DNA of 64,000 nt from Acinetobacter calcoaceticus ANC 3811 (lineage in GTDB: Bacteria; Pseudomonadota; Gammaproteobacteria; Pseudomonadales; Moraxellaceae), in contig NZ_KB976986.1 in the NCBI RefSeq assembly GCF_000399665.1, positions 62,001 to 126,000 of the forward strand. Reading direction: 5' to 3'. Positions 50,486 to 59,981 of the stretch are shown here, in pieces. Under the pieces are notes generated by a model that was not told the DNA's origin, ran no database searches, and worked only from the letters and a program-made list of their open reading frames with translations. The number at the start of each line of letters is the position of its first letter. Positions within the stretch are counted from its first letter, which is position 1. The position numbers were made by a program, and so were the translations under genes.

Positions 50486-52912
50486 ATGTTAAAACTTATT
50501 TTAGTGGGGTGGGTTGTAGGTATTGCATTCATGGGAATAGAGCTTCCTTTAATAATGCAATATGGTTGGATTGGTAAAGTTCTACTCTTTATCAGCTTTA
50601 TTTTTTATATTTTTAAGCGGCATATTTTTGTAAATCGTCCCATATTAAAAGCAGTTTATTGTTTAATCTGTGGCCTAAATCTTTTTGTTATAGGTCATCA
50701 GTATGCTCAGTATGTCTTAAATGAAAGATTACAACTACGGGAGAGGCAACCTCAGTCTCTAGACATTGTTGTTTATATAGACCGACTAAGTGAAGAAAAA
50801 GATAATAAGACACAGCAAGTCGGTCAGGTTCTAGGGCGGTCATCCCATGTGGTGAATTGGTTGTTATATTTAAAAAATGAAAATGCTTTGATAGAAGGGC
50901 CAAAATTACAATTAGGCCACTACTATCGAATTTCGGGTAAAACCAGACCAGCTCATAGTTATGCAGTAGTAGGTGCTTTTGATCAAGAAAAATGGTTCAT
51001 TCAACGAAACATAATGTCAGGTTTCAGTGTGCAGCATCTAGAGCCTTTAAGCTCAAATGAAATTTATCGATTGGGTTATCAAAATCACTTAAAACAGCAA
51101 CAAAAGTTTTTTACTAGGCAACAATTAAATATAGAAAAACTCCGTCTAAAGTTTAGATTAATGCTAAAAAAATCTCCCTTTCAGAATAAAGGATTGTTAT
51201 TAGCACTTCTGACAGGGGACGAAAGTCTTTTAAATGAAGACACTAAAAATCAATTTAAACAGTTAGGAATCTCTCATTTGTTGGCTATTTCGGGGCCTCA
51301 TGTCCTCATTTTTGCCATTATGTTGTCTTGGGGGTTACATCAATTAGTACGACGTTATTATCCCCAGCTTTATTTGTGGCAACCCAAGCAAATATTGGCA
51401 ATGATTCCATTATGTTTTGGGGTTTTGATTTATACAGCTTTTGTAGGTTTTGAAATTCCAGCTTTAAGAACTTTACTTTCAGTATTCTTATTTGCCTTTT
51501 TATTGTTAGTCAAACTGCCTGTTAAGCCATTTTCACTCTTGGTTTACAGCGCAAGTCTACTTTTACTTTTCGACCCATTTAGTGTTTTATCGGCAGGTTT
51601 TTGGCTCTCTTATGGTTCTTGCTTTATTTTATTACGCATTTATCAAACCATAGTACAGACTCCAAACCTTGCTTCAGTGAGTCTGCTATCTAAAATAATT
51701 CTTTTAACTAAAACCCTAATTGAATCTCAGGGCAAAATATTTATTGCCTTATGTCCTTTAATGCTGATTTTCTTTCAACAGATTTCATGGGTTGCACCTC
51801 TCACAAATATTATCGCTGTTCCTCTGTTAGGAGGAGTTATTGTTCCTTTGAATATTTTTGCTGCTTGTGTGTGGCTTATTTTTAATTCACTTGGAAATGC
51901 ACTCTTTCAGATTAATGATATTTTGCTCAGTATAGTGCTGACATGTTTTAGTCTTTTAGAGAAATTATCTCTACCGTTGCAAGGTTTTAGTCTGACACCA
52001 CTGGCTTTGTTAGGCTTAAGCTGTGCCATTATTATCTTATTTTTACCACGTGGTGTTTTACCGAAATTTTGGGGACTTATCTGTTGTTTACCCTTAGTTA
52101 TTCCGAATAAAACCTCTCAGCAAATCCAATTAAATATTATAGATGTAGGCCAAGGACAAGCGATTTTTCTACAACACCCAGAGCAGACGTGGTTAATTGA
52201 TACGGGTGGTTCTTATGACGAGAAAGCCTTTAGTATTGGTCAAAATGTAGTGATTCCATATTTACGTCAGAAAGGTATTAAACAACTAGATCATGTGGTG
52301 TTATCTCATCTTGACCAAGATCATAGTGGAGCATTTCCTTTTATCGCTCAGGCTTTTCCTATCAAACAAGTTATATCAAATGAGTTATGGACACAGCAGG
52401 TGAAAGAACCATTTACCTATTGTCATCAAGGGCAAAAATGGCAATACCCACAGTTAGATATTGAGATACTTTGGCCCAAAGCAAATGATTTAAATTTAGT
52501 TTCTTCTAACCAAAATGAATATTCTTGTGTCGTTTATATTCATTTAAAACAGGTAAAAGGTTATCAAAATTATTTAATTATGGGGGATGCGGGATGGGAA
52601 GCAGAATATCAACTGATAAAAGAATATCCTGATTTAAAAGTAGATGTTTTGGTATTAGGTCATCATGGTAGTAAACATAGTTCAGCCTATGATTTTTTAG
52701 CGACTTTAAATCCCAAGCTGGTTGTTGCCTCTGCCGGTTTTAATAACCGATATGGTCATCCAAGCAAAGAAGTTTTAGCGAGAATACAAGAACTTAATAT
52801 TCCGTTTAAAAGTACCGTTGAGCAAGGAACATTAAGTTTTGTATCTCAGCATCATCAAATGGTTTTATACACTCGACGTTTCGAGCGTACTTGGCTTCAC
52901 AGAGCTTTGTGA
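50486..52912 (+). CDS. comEC: ComEC/Rec2 competence DNA channel
   Basis: An 808-residue inner membrane protein of natural transformation, which passes single-stranded DNA into the cytoplasm. In order: an N-terminal part with two to three membrane segments and an OB-like periplasmic domain (about residues 60-170), the ComEC competence domain with many membrane segments (starting GLLLALLTGDESLLNEDTKN), and a C-terminal metallo-beta-lactamase-like domain (NIIDVGQGQAIFLQHPEQTW, HLDQDHSGAFPF, LGHHGSKHSS). It is complete. Its 3' end overlaps the end of the convergent acyltransferase gene by 48 bases. Confidence 0.95.
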   Translation: MLKLILVGWVVGIAFMGIELPLIMQYGWIGKVLLFISFIFYIFKRHIFVNRPILKAVYCLICGLNLFVIGHQYAQYVLNERLQLRERQPQSLDIVVYIDRLSEEKDNKTQQVGQVLGRSSHVVNWLLYLKNENALIEGPKLQLGHYYRISGKTRPAHSYAVVGAFDQEKWFIQRNIMSGFSVQHLEPLSSNEIYRLGYQNHLKQQQKFFTRQQLNIEKLRLKFRLMLKKSPFQNKGLLLALLTGDESLLNEDTKNQFKQLGISHLLAISGPHVLIFAIMLSWGLHQLVRRYYPQLYLWQPKQILAMIPLCFGVLIYTAFVGFEIPALRTLLSVFLFAFLLLVKLPVKPFSLLVYSASLLLLFDPFSVLSAGFWLSYGSCFILLRIYQTIVQTPNLASVSLLSKIILLTKTLIESQGKIFIALCPLMLIFFQQISWVAPLTNIIAVPLLGGVIVPLNIFAACVWLIFNSLGNALFQINDILLSIVLTCFSLLEKLSLPLQGFSLTPLALLGLSCAIIILFLPRGVLPKFWGLICCLPLVIPNKTSQQIQLNIIDVGQGQAIFLQHPEQTWLIDTGGSYDEKAFSIGQNVVIPYLRQKGIKQLDHVVLSHLDQDHSGAFPFIAQAFPIKQVISNELWTQQVKEPFTYCHQGQKWQYPQLDIEILWPKANDLNLVSSNQNEYSCVVYIHLKQVKGYQNYLIMGDAGWEAEYQLIKEYPDLKVDVLVLGHHGSKHSSAYDFLATLNPKLVVASAGFNNRYGHPSKEVLARIQELNIPFKSTVEQGTLSFVSQHHQMVLYTRRFERTWLHRAL

Positions 52913-53848
52913 AGCTTCTGCTTTCAGCTTAGCCACAATTTGAAGAGCTTCAACTGGATCAATATTATAAATATTATCTAAAGCAGGGTTGGCTTTAAAA
53001 CGCTTATAACTCCAGTGGTAATGTTCTGGATAGCGTTGGATGAGTTGTTCAATAGCTTGGTGAATAACAAATGTTCCGTTATCTGCACTACCTTCGTAAA
53101 TTTTCTCGTCCATAGGTTCAATGTGCATCGTAAAGCCATCATTTTCGTTACGAATTGCATACATGAATAAAGCTTTTGCTTTAGTTTTTTGGATGAGCTT
53201 GGCGCTTAAATTACTTGAAGCAAGTGGAACACCAAAATAATTGATCATACTACCGCCGGCGTTGGGCGTATGGTCAGGTAAAATTGCGGTAGTTTGACCT
53301 TGTTTTAAAGCTTTAAAAATTTGTCTTACACCACTTTCATCAGTAGGAACCAAGTTGGCTTGTTCACGACTACGTGCATCTCGAACAAAACGGTTCGCAT
53401 CTTCATTTTTTACAGGCTTGTATAAAATTGTCATTGAAGTGAATTGTGAACACCAGGCATTGATGATTTCCCACGTACCAAAATGTGGAATGATCATGAC
53501 AAGCCCTTTTTTTTCTGCAAGTGCTTCGTGATAGTAATGTTCACCTTCAATATGGTGAATTCTTTCGATATTCTTACTATTTGATGATCCCCAAATACTT
53601 AAAAATTCAAAGTATGAGGTGATTTCATTACGAATAGCTTGTTCCGTAATCTCTATGCGCTGCTGTGGCGTTAAATATGGAAGGGCGATTTGTAGGTTTA
53701 GTTCTATACTTTTTGATGTTTTAGTAATTTTTAAAGTATTGATTAACCCTGCCAACATACGAGCAAGAAAACGTCCAAATTTAATTGGCTGGCGGCTAAA
53801 AATTTTGAGTAGGTAATAGTTCATGCTTTTTATATCTAATTTGGTCAT
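52865..53848 (-). CDS. LpxL/LpxM-family lipid A acyltransferase
   Basis: A 327-residue late acyltransferase of lipid A synthesis. The catalytic HX4E is His122-Glu127 in PHFGTWEI, followed by MTILYKPVKN, RSREQANLVP, AILPDHTPNAGGSMINYFG and the YHWSYKRFKANP ending, all typical of the family. The start could be the ATG at 53848 or at 53824; neither has a strong ribosome site. Which acyl chain it adds (LpxL or LpxM role) is not clear. Confidence 0.87.
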   Translation of the reverse strand: MTKLDIKSMNYYLLKIFSRQPIKFGRFLARMLAGLINTLKITKTSKSIELNLQIALPYLTPQQRIEITEQAIRNEITSYFEFLSIWGSSNSKNIERIHHIEGEHYYHEALAEKKGLVMIIPHFGTWEIINAWCSQFTSMTILYKPVKNEDANRFVRDARSREQANLVPTDESGVRQIFKALKQGQTTAILPDHTPNAGGSMINYFGVPLASSNLSAKLIQKTKAKALFMYAIRNENDGFTMHIEPMDEKIYEGSADNGTFVIHQAIEQLIQRYPEHYHWSYKRFKANPALDNIYNIDPVEALQIVAKLKAEASQSSVKPSTLETSSV

Positions 53849-53981
53849 CTATCGCGGGAAAAAGGAAGCAATAATTAAAAAAAGATATAATTATTATAAA
53901 TGAAATCATATTATTTAGACAGTTTTTATCAAATCAACGTATATAATGACATCATTTTAGATTAATTTGGATTGGAATTTT

Positions 53982-54998
53982 ATGTCCGATTGGCCACCAA
54001 AACCACAAAATGAACCTATAACCCCTAAACAAAATGGACCAGAATGGCAAATTCTCGAGAAGGCTGTACTTGCTTCAGTCGAGGAACAGCGTCGTAGTCG
54101 CCGTTGGGGTATCTTCTTTAAAACATTAACTTTTATTTATTTATTATTCATTGTTGTACTCATGGGTAAAGGCTGTTCAACCAGCAAAGAAGGCTCTGCT
54201 GTAAATAGCAGTAGCGCTCATTTGGCAGTAGTAGATATTATTGGGACTATTGATGCTTCGAGTAATCAAGCGGTCAATAGTGAAGATACGAATAAAGCGC
54301 TTAAGCGTGCTTTTGAAGCCTCAAACAGTAAAGCTGTTGCACTTAATATTAACTCACCTGGCGGTTCTCCAGTTCAGTCTGATGAAATCTGGCAGGAAAT
54401 TCGTTATTTGAAAAAACAGCATCCAGATAAAAAGGTTTACGCTGTGATTGGTGATATGGGCGCATCAGGTGCGTACTATATCGCTTCTGCTGCAGATGAG
54501 ATTATTGTCAATCCATCAAGTTTGGTGGGCTCAATTGGTGTGATCATGCCGAACTATGGGATTACTGGTTTAGCTCAGAAACTTGGTATTGAAGATCGCA
54601 CGTTAACCGCAGGAACGAATAAAGACATTTTAAGTATGACAAAACCGATTGATCCTGTTCAAAAGCAACATATTCAATCTGTTCTTGATAATGTTCATAC
54701 TCACTTTATCACTGCTGTTAAAGAAGGGCGTGGAAAGCGTTTAAAATCAAATGATCCAGCTATTTTTTCTGGTTTATTCTGGACTGGTGAACAAGCCATT
54801 CAGTTAGGCGTTGCTGACCGTTCAGGTAACATTACGAGCTTGATGCGTGAACTAAACCTTGATAATAAAGTTGACTACACAATTGAGCGTAACCCATTAC
54901 AATCCATTTTAGGTCGTATGGGGGCACAAATCGGGCAAGGGGTAAGTGAATCTATTGCTCAAGAAGTGCAGACTCGTCAAAGCGCAAAATTACAATAA
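53982..54998 (+). CDS. sppA: SppA-like signal peptide peptidase (S49)
   Basis: A 338-residue membrane-bound serine protease of S49 type. The ATG at 53982 is used. One membrane segment (about residues 46-63) leads to a periplasmic protease domain. The nucleophile is Ser162 in GDMGASGAYYIAS and the base Lys214 in TAGTNKDILS. This single-domain, short form works as an oligomer that breaks down leftover signal peptides. It is followed by an alpha/beta hydrolase gene after 21 bases. Confidence 0.92.
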   Translation: MSDWPPKPQNEPITPKQNGPEWQILEKAVLASVEEQRRSRRWGIFFKTLTFIYLLFIVVLMGKGCSTSKEGSAVNSSSAHLAVVDIIGTIDASSNQAVNSEDTNKALKRAFEASNSKAVALNINSPGGSPVQSDEIWQEIRYLKKQHPDKKVYAVIGDMGASGAYYIASAADEIIVNPSSLVGSIGVIMPNYGITGLAQKLGIEDRTLTAGTNKDILSMTKPIDPVQKQHIQSVLDNVHTHFITAVKEGRGKRLKSNDPAIFSGLFWTGEQAIQLGVADRSGNITSLMRELNLDNKVDYTIERNPLQSILGRMGAQIGQGVSESIAQEVQTRQSAKLQ

Positions 54999-55019
54999 AA
55001 TCTGTTTTAGGATAGCAGT

Positions 55020-55829
55020 ATGTCAATGAAACCAGTTATACACTTTGCTCATGCAAATGGCGTACCCTCAAAAGTGTATCAAAAACTGTTTGACCAGTTG
55101 AAAGGGGAATATGACATTATTTATGTTCCCTTGATTGGTCCTGATAAACGTTATCCTGTAACGAATCATTGGCTTGCTTTGGTTGATCAGGTGATTGACA
55201 GCATTGTGCGGCAGGCGAAAGGACGTAAAGTTATTGGACTTGGGCATTCTCTTGGCTCAGTTTTAACGTTAATGGCATCTTTTCAGCGTCCTGAACTCTT
55301 TTCTCAAGTGATTATGTTAGACCCGCCTCTTATTTTGGGGCGATATTCATTTGCTTTTCATATGGCAAAACTATTTCGTCCTAAATTAGTTGATGCGATG
55401 ACCCCTGCAGGCTTATCTGCACGACGTCGTGAACATTGGGAATCGAGAGAGCAGGCTGCTGAGTTACTACGTCCTAAAGGATTTTATAAAGATTTTGATG
55501 AAGATTGTTTTCAAGCCTACATCGACTATGCTTTGAAAGAAGATTCGGTTCGCGGTGGAGTAACTTTAACGATTTCTCGTGAAGATGAAGTTGCAATTTT
55601 CCGTAAAAATCCTTCTTGGTGGTGGCTGCCTATGCCAAAATCTAAGATGCCTGTGCATTTAGTTGTGGGTAAAGGAAGTGATTTCTTAAAAAGAGGCTTT
55701 CCTCAAATGGCAAAGCGAAAAATGGGAATTCCGTTTACTGTGGTTGAGGGAGGGCACATGTTTCCTCTAGAACATCCTACTGATACAGTGAATTCTATAA
55801 AGAAATTGATTCATCATGAGCAAAATTAG
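55020..55829 (+). CDS. Alpha/beta hydrolase
   Basis: A 269-residue alpha/beta-fold hydrolase. FAHANGVPSKVY is the oxyanion part, LGHSLGSVL holds the nucleophile Ser77, and the His lies in GGHMFPLEHP. A cap of basic helices (LSARRREHWESREQ) sits in the middle. Substrate unknown. It is co-transcribed with sppA (21-base gap) and ended by a strong terminator. Confidence 0.85.
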   Translation: MSMKPVIHFAHANGVPSKVYQKLFDQLKGEYDIIYVPLIGPDKRYPVTNHWLALVDQVIDSIVRQAKGRKVIGLGHSLGSVLTLMASFQRPELFSQVIMLDPPLILGRYSFAFHMAKLFRPKLVDAMTPAGLSARRREHWESREQAAELLRPKGFYKDFDEDCFQAYIDYALKEDSVRGGVTLTISREDEVAIFRKNPSWWWLPMPKSKMPVHLVVGKGSDFLKRGFPQMAKRKMGIPFTVVEGGHMFPLEHPTDTVNSIKKLIHHEQN

Positions 55830-55846
55830 TTTTTAGATTTATAAAA

Positions 55847-55875
55847 AAAAGGACATGCCAGCATGTCCTTTTTTA
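55847..55875. terminator. Bidirectional terminator, hydrolase and purMN
   Basis: AAAAAGGACATGC-CA-GCATGTCCTTTTT, a perfect 13-bp stem between convergent operons. Confidence 0.92.
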
Positions 55876-55899
55876 TTTTTGCTTTTAAGTAAAAAAGTT

Positions 55900-56529
55900 T
55901 TACCAATTTGCAAAACGAATAGGGTGTTCAAGAACTTGATCACGGAAATAAGCTTGACCATTTTTCCATGTAAGTTGACCGTTACATAACCACTCTGCTA
56001 CTTGTGGGTAGATAAAGTGTTCAAGTGTATGTACTCGATTTGCTAATGAAGCGGTAGTATCATGTTCTTTAACTGAAATAGCGGATTGGGCAATTGATTG
56101 ACCAGAATCCAATTCTGCAGTTACAAAGTGTACGGTACAACCATGTAAACGATCACCTGTGTTTAAAACACGTTGATGAGTATTCACACCTTTATAAGCT
56201 GGAAGAAGTGAGGGGTGTATGTTCAGCATTTTCCCTTGCCATTTGTTGACAAAGGTGGGAGTTAAAATGCGCATGAAACCGGCTAAAATGACCACATCTA
56301 CTTGCCAAGCCAAGAGTTGTTGATGCATTGCTTCATCAAATACTTCACGAGTTGGAAAGTCTTTATGGGAAATAACAGCCGTAGCAATATTGGCTTTTTG
56401 AGCACGCTCTAGGGCATAAGCATCTGCTTTATTAGACAGTACACCTACAATTTGCCCTGATAGATTTGCATCTATCAAGGCTTGTAAATTACTGCCGTTC
56501 CCAGAGACTAGAACAGCAATTTTTATCAT
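55900..56529 (-). CDS. purN: Phosphoribosylglycinamide formyltransferase
   Basis: A 209-residue PurN, which formylates GAR with 10-formyl-THF in purine synthesis. [12 protein letters not shown] binds the phosphate, the catalytic Asn103 and His105 lie in [12 protein letters not shown], and Asp141 in TAELDSGQ. Complete and of usual length. Its ATG overlaps the purM stop by 4 bases. Confidence 0.97.
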   Translation of the reverse strand: MIKIAVLVSGNGSNLQALIDANLSGQIVGVLSNKADAYALERAQKANIATAVISHKDFPTREVFDEAMHQQLLAWQVDVVILAGFMRILTPTFVNKWQGKMLNIHPSLLPAYKGVNTHQRVLNTGDRLHGCTVHFVTAELDSGQSIAQSAISVKEHDTTASLANRVHTLEHFIYPQVAEWLCNGQLTWKNGQAYFRDQVLEHPIRFANW

Positions 56530-57596
56530 GCAAAGATCACACGAATTTTTTCGTCTGCACCTTCCACTGATTCAGCATTTTCTTGGATATGTCCAATTTT
56601 CCAAGCTTTTTCACCTTGAGCATTAAGCACTTCAATCGCTTTTTCTGCATCATTTGCATCAACAGCAATGACCATGCCTACGCCACAGTTAAACGTACGG
56701 TACATTTCAAAGCGTTCTACATTGCCTTCGCGTTGTAGAAGTTGGAATAATTCCGACCATTCCCACGAAGCTTCATCAATGACTGCTTGAGCACCATTTG
56801 GTAATACACGTGGTAAGTTACCTGGTAAACCGCCACCAGTGATGTGTGCCATAGCATGTACATCAACTTGTTTGCAAAGCTCAAGAACTGGTTTTACATA
56901 AATACGTGTTGGTTCCATTGCAACGTCTGCAAGAGGACGACCATCAATTACTTGAGTTAAATCAACGTTTTTAACGTCTAAAATTTTACGTAGTAATGAA
57001 TAACCATTTGAGTGAGCACCACTTGATGCAACACCAATAAGTACGTCACCAGACTTTACTTTAGTGCCATCAATAATTTTACTGTGCTCAACAACACCAA
57101 CTGCAAAACCAGCAAGATCGTAATCTTCGCCTTCATACATGCCTGGCATTTCTGCGGTTTCACCACCTACAAGTGCGCAACCTGCAAGCTCACAACCTTT
57201 ACCAATACCAGTAACAACATTTGCAGCAACCTCAACATTTAAGTGACCAGTTGCATAATAATCAAGGAAGAATAATGGCTCTGCACCACAAACTAAAAGG
57301 TCATTTACACACATAGCCACAAGATCTTGGCCGATTGTGTCATGACGATTAAGATTAAGTGCTAAACGTAATTTAGTTCCTACACCATCGGTTCCAGAAA
57401 CTAAAACAGGCTCTTCATAACCTTTAGGAATTTTGCATAGTGCACCAAAGCCACCAAGACCGCCCATTACTTCAGGACGACTTGTACGTTTAGCGACTGA
57501 CTTGATACGATCGACCAGTGCGTCGCCCGCTTCAATGTCGACACCCGCATCTTTGTAGCTTAAACCGGTATTTGGGGTAGAAGTTGAGTTGCTCAT
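56526..57596 (-). CDS. purM: Phosphoribosylformylglycinamidine cyclo-ligase
   Basis: A 356-residue PurM, which closes the imidazole ring (AIR synthetase). [20 protein letters not shown] at the start, [30 protein letters not shown] and [16 protein letters not shown] are family blocks for ATP and substrate binding. It forms the usual purMN operon, divergent from perM. Confidence 0.97.
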   Translation of the reverse strand: MSNSTSTPNTGLSYKDAGVDIEAGDALVDRIKSVAKRTSRPEVMGGLGGFGALCKIPKGYEEPVLVSGTDGVGTKLRLALNLNRHDTIGQDLVAMCVNDLLVCGAEPLFFLDYYATGHLNVEVAANVVTGIGKGCELAGCALVGGETAEMPGMYEGEDYDLAGFAVGVVEHSKIIDGTKVKSGDVLIGVASSGAHSNGYSLLRKILDVKNVDLTQVIDGRPLADVAMEPTRIYVKPVLELCKQVDVHAMAHITGGGLPGNLPRVLPNGAQAVIDEASWEWSELFQLLQREGNVERFEMYRTFNCGVGMVIAVDANDAEKAIEVLNAQGEKAWKIGHIQENAESVEGADEKIRVIFA

Positions 57597-57731
57597 AAAT
57601 GAAGTCTCCGCATTGGCGGCAGATTATAACCTGAATATACGAAACTCTTATGTTATTTATGCTCGAAAATGCTATCTTTAATAAAAATATTTTTTCATTT
57701 ATAACGATTAAATCAAAAAAGGCTAGATTTT

Positions 57732-58928
57732 ATGCAAGATCGTATACTGCGCCGTATTCTTTTACTCGCAGGTATTGTATTGCTGGTATGGGTATTGTAC
57801 TTACTCAAGCCTGTAGTCATTCCTTTTATCGGTGCTTTTTTCCTGGCTTATTTATTCAGTCCACTTGTTGATGTTCTGGTAAAAATCAAATTACCTCGCT
57901 GGTTAGCAATTAGCGTGGTGTTTATAGGAATCGGTGTAACCTTAACTATTGCATTATGGTATTTGGTTCCTCTAATCTGGAAACAATTGGTTTACGCCCG
58001 AGATAGCATTCCAGCAGGTATTCACTGGATTAATGCAGAACTATTACCATGGGTTTCTTCGACATTTAATGTTCAGCAAATGGAAATTGATACCGATCAA
58101 ATGTCCAAAGCTGTCATGGATTATGTTCAGACAAATTACAGTGCCGATAGTATTCAAGCTGTCCTATTAAAGCTTGCACAATCAGGTCTTAATTTTATTC
58201 AGATCGGTGGAACAGTTGTTTTAATTCCAATTATTGCTTTTTATTTTTTACTAGACTGGGACCGTATGCTACAAAACTTACGTCGTCTCATTCCACGTCA
58301 ATATGAAGCATCTACCTTACAGATCGTTAGTGAATGCCATAGTGTTTTAGGAGCGTTTGTTAAAGGTCAGTTTCTCGTCATGCTATTGCTCGGCGTAGTA
58401 TACGCAGTTGGTTTGCAGCTCATTGGTTTGGAAGTTGGTCTTATTATTGGTATGGTGGCTGGTCTTGCCAGTATTATTCCTTATTTAGGATTTGCAGTAG
58501 GTATTATTGCAGCAGTTATTGCGAGTTTATTCCAGTTTGGGTTGGACTGGACGCACTTGCTACTGGTTGGTGTAGTTTTTATGATTGGCCAAGCGGTAGA
58601 AGGTTATATTCTACAGCCATTCCTACTGGGCGATAAAATTGGTCTATCTCCTGTAGCAGTTGTCTTTGCTGTATTGGCAGGTGCACAGCTTGCCGGTTTC
58701 TTGGGAATGTTGATTGCATTGCCTGTTGCGGCTGTTATTGTGGTGTTGTTGAAGCATTTAAGAGAGAATTATGAAAGAAGCTCACTTTATGCTCCACCTT
58801 CTACTTTATTGATACAAGAAGGCGGCAATATTGAGCAAATTCATGTAGAAACTGAAAGCACTAAGCTTGATCTTGAGGTTAAAACACAGCAAGATACAGA
58901 TGAACTGAAATCCCCTAACCAGAAATAA
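57732..58928 (+). CDS. PerM-like AI-2E family transporter
   Basis: A 398-residue membrane protein with seven to eight membrane segments. LKPVVIPFIGAFFLAYLFSP is the conserved start, and VVLIPIIAFYFLLDWDRM and IIPYLGFAVGIIAAVIASLF are further blocks of the AI-2E/PerM family. Its place upstream of hda and beside purM matches the usual gammaproteobacterial order (E. coli perM). The substrate is unclear. The C-terminal 60 residues are acidic and cytoplasmic. Confidence 0.88.
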   Translation: MQDRILRRILLLAGIVLLVWVLYLLKPVVIPFIGAFFLAYLFSPLVDVLVKIKLPRWLAISVVFIGIGVTLTIALWYLVPLIWKQLVYARDSIPAGIHWINAELLPWVSSTFNVQQMEIDTDQMSKAVMDYVQTNYSADSIQAVLLKLAQSGLNFIQIGGTVVLIPIIAFYFLLDWDRMLQNLRRLIPRQYEASTLQIVSECHSVLGAFVKGQFLVMLLLGVVYAVGLQLIGLEVGLIIGMVAGLASIIPYLGFAVGIIAAVIASLFQFGLDWTHLLLVGVVFMIGQAVEGYILQPFLLGDKIGLSPVAVVFAVLAGAQLAGFLGMLIALPVAAVIVVLLKHLRENYERSSLYAPPSTLLIQEGGNIEQIHVETESTKLDLEVKTQQDTDELKSPNQK

Positions 58929-58948
58929 TTTCAAGGTTAATTCAATAT

Positions 58949-59647
58949 ATGCGTCAACTCCAACTGGATATAGAACCTCAACTTGATGCCCGAATTAGTG
59001 ATTTTTCGGGACCGAGTTGGGGGAATGTAGTCGATGCTGTGCGTCAACTACATGCTGGTCTGGTGAGTAGGTTTTACATCTACGGTGGAGCAGGGACAGG
59101 GAAGAGTCACTTACTTTCCGCAATTTGTGATTCTTATTTAGAAATAGGCAAATCTGCAATTAAAGTTTCTTTGCTTGAACTCCTTGATGCACCTATCGAA
59201 GCAATTACTTCTTTAGAGCATTATGACCTTGTTGCTTTGGATGATATTGAATCGATTAGTGGTGTGCCTCATTGGCAAAAAGCTGTCTTTCATTTAATGA
59301 ATAATCACGAAGGGCAGTTAGTATTTTCTTCGCGTGTAGCGCCTATAGAATTAAAGTTGGAATTACCAGACTTACAGTCACGACTTACGCAAGCTGTCAG
59401 TGTTAAAGTGCCGAGTGGAAGTTTATATGCGGACCGCTATGCCTTGGTTACATCTGTAATGTCTAGGCGTGGTATTCATTTTGATCAGCAAATTGTTGAC
59501 TATTTACTGTTACATGGCCCTCATCAGGCTTCACTTTTGCTACAGACAGTTGCCCAATTAGAAAAACTTCTTAAAGGCGAAAAAACAAAACTTTCGAATG
59601 CAACTTTAAGACAAATTTATGCTTTGATTGATGAATATCAACAATAG
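58949..59647 (+). CDS. hda: Hda, DnaA regulatory inactivator
   Basis: A 232-residue DnaA-like AAA+ protein without DNA-binding domain IV. MRQLQLDIEPQLDARISDFS carries the N-terminal clamp-binding QLxLx(L/F)-like motif (QLQLDI). Walker A is YGGAGTGKSHLLSA and Walker B is LVALDDIESI. With the beta clamp it stimulates ATP hydrolysis by DnaA after initiation. It starts 20 bases after perM. Confidence 0.93.
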   Translation: MRQLQLDIEPQLDARISDFSGPSWGNVVDAVRQLHAGLVSRFYIYGGAGTGKSHLLSAICDSYLEIGKSAIKVSLLELLDAPIEAITSLEHYDLVALDDIESISGVPHWQKAVFHLMNNHEGQLVFSSRVAPIELKLELPDLQSRLTQAVSVKVPSGSLYADRYALVTSVMSRRGIHFDQQIVDYLLLHGPHQASLLLQTVAQLEKLLKGEKTKLSNATLRQIYALIDEYQQ

Positions 59648-59981
59648 ATATCTTTTAATCTTGTCTTATTGCCTCACCTGCGCACATAAAAAACTATTAA
59701 AAATAGAGTGTATGGCACAAAATTTCTAATTTCAGAACACTGGCCTTTATATCTTTTTAAATTTCCTTCTAATTAGTAAATATTCACATTTTTGTATTTA
59801 AAAAAGTTTTTTAAATGTATGAAGCTTTTTGTAATCTGGTTCAAAAATGACTCTACAGACCGACTAAAATGTCTTGAGAAATTCTACTTGCTGTGACAAA
59901 GTACGCACAAAGGATGCGATTGCAAAAGCGGAAATTTTGCAATATTGACAAAAAAAATGAAAAAGATGTAAGGAGATGGGT
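59648..59981. other. Intergenic region between hda and the first CSLREA gene
   Basis: No gene and no strong terminator is seen. The main feature is the 9-bp inverted repeat at 59919-59943. AAGGAG (59970-59975) is the downstream ribosome site. Confidence 0.4.
59919..59943. promoter_or_regulatory. Inverted repeat upstream of the CSLREA pair
   Basis: ATTGCAAAA-GCGGAAA-TTTTGCAAT, perfect 9-bp arms, about 40 bases ahead of the start codon. It may be an operator for the surface protein genes or a leader hairpin. Confidence 0.45.

Noticed and set aside
59945..59950. TTGACA as a -35 box before the CSLREA operon
   Set aside because: The matching -10 would fall at the ribosome site and start codon, so it cannot serve as the promoter.
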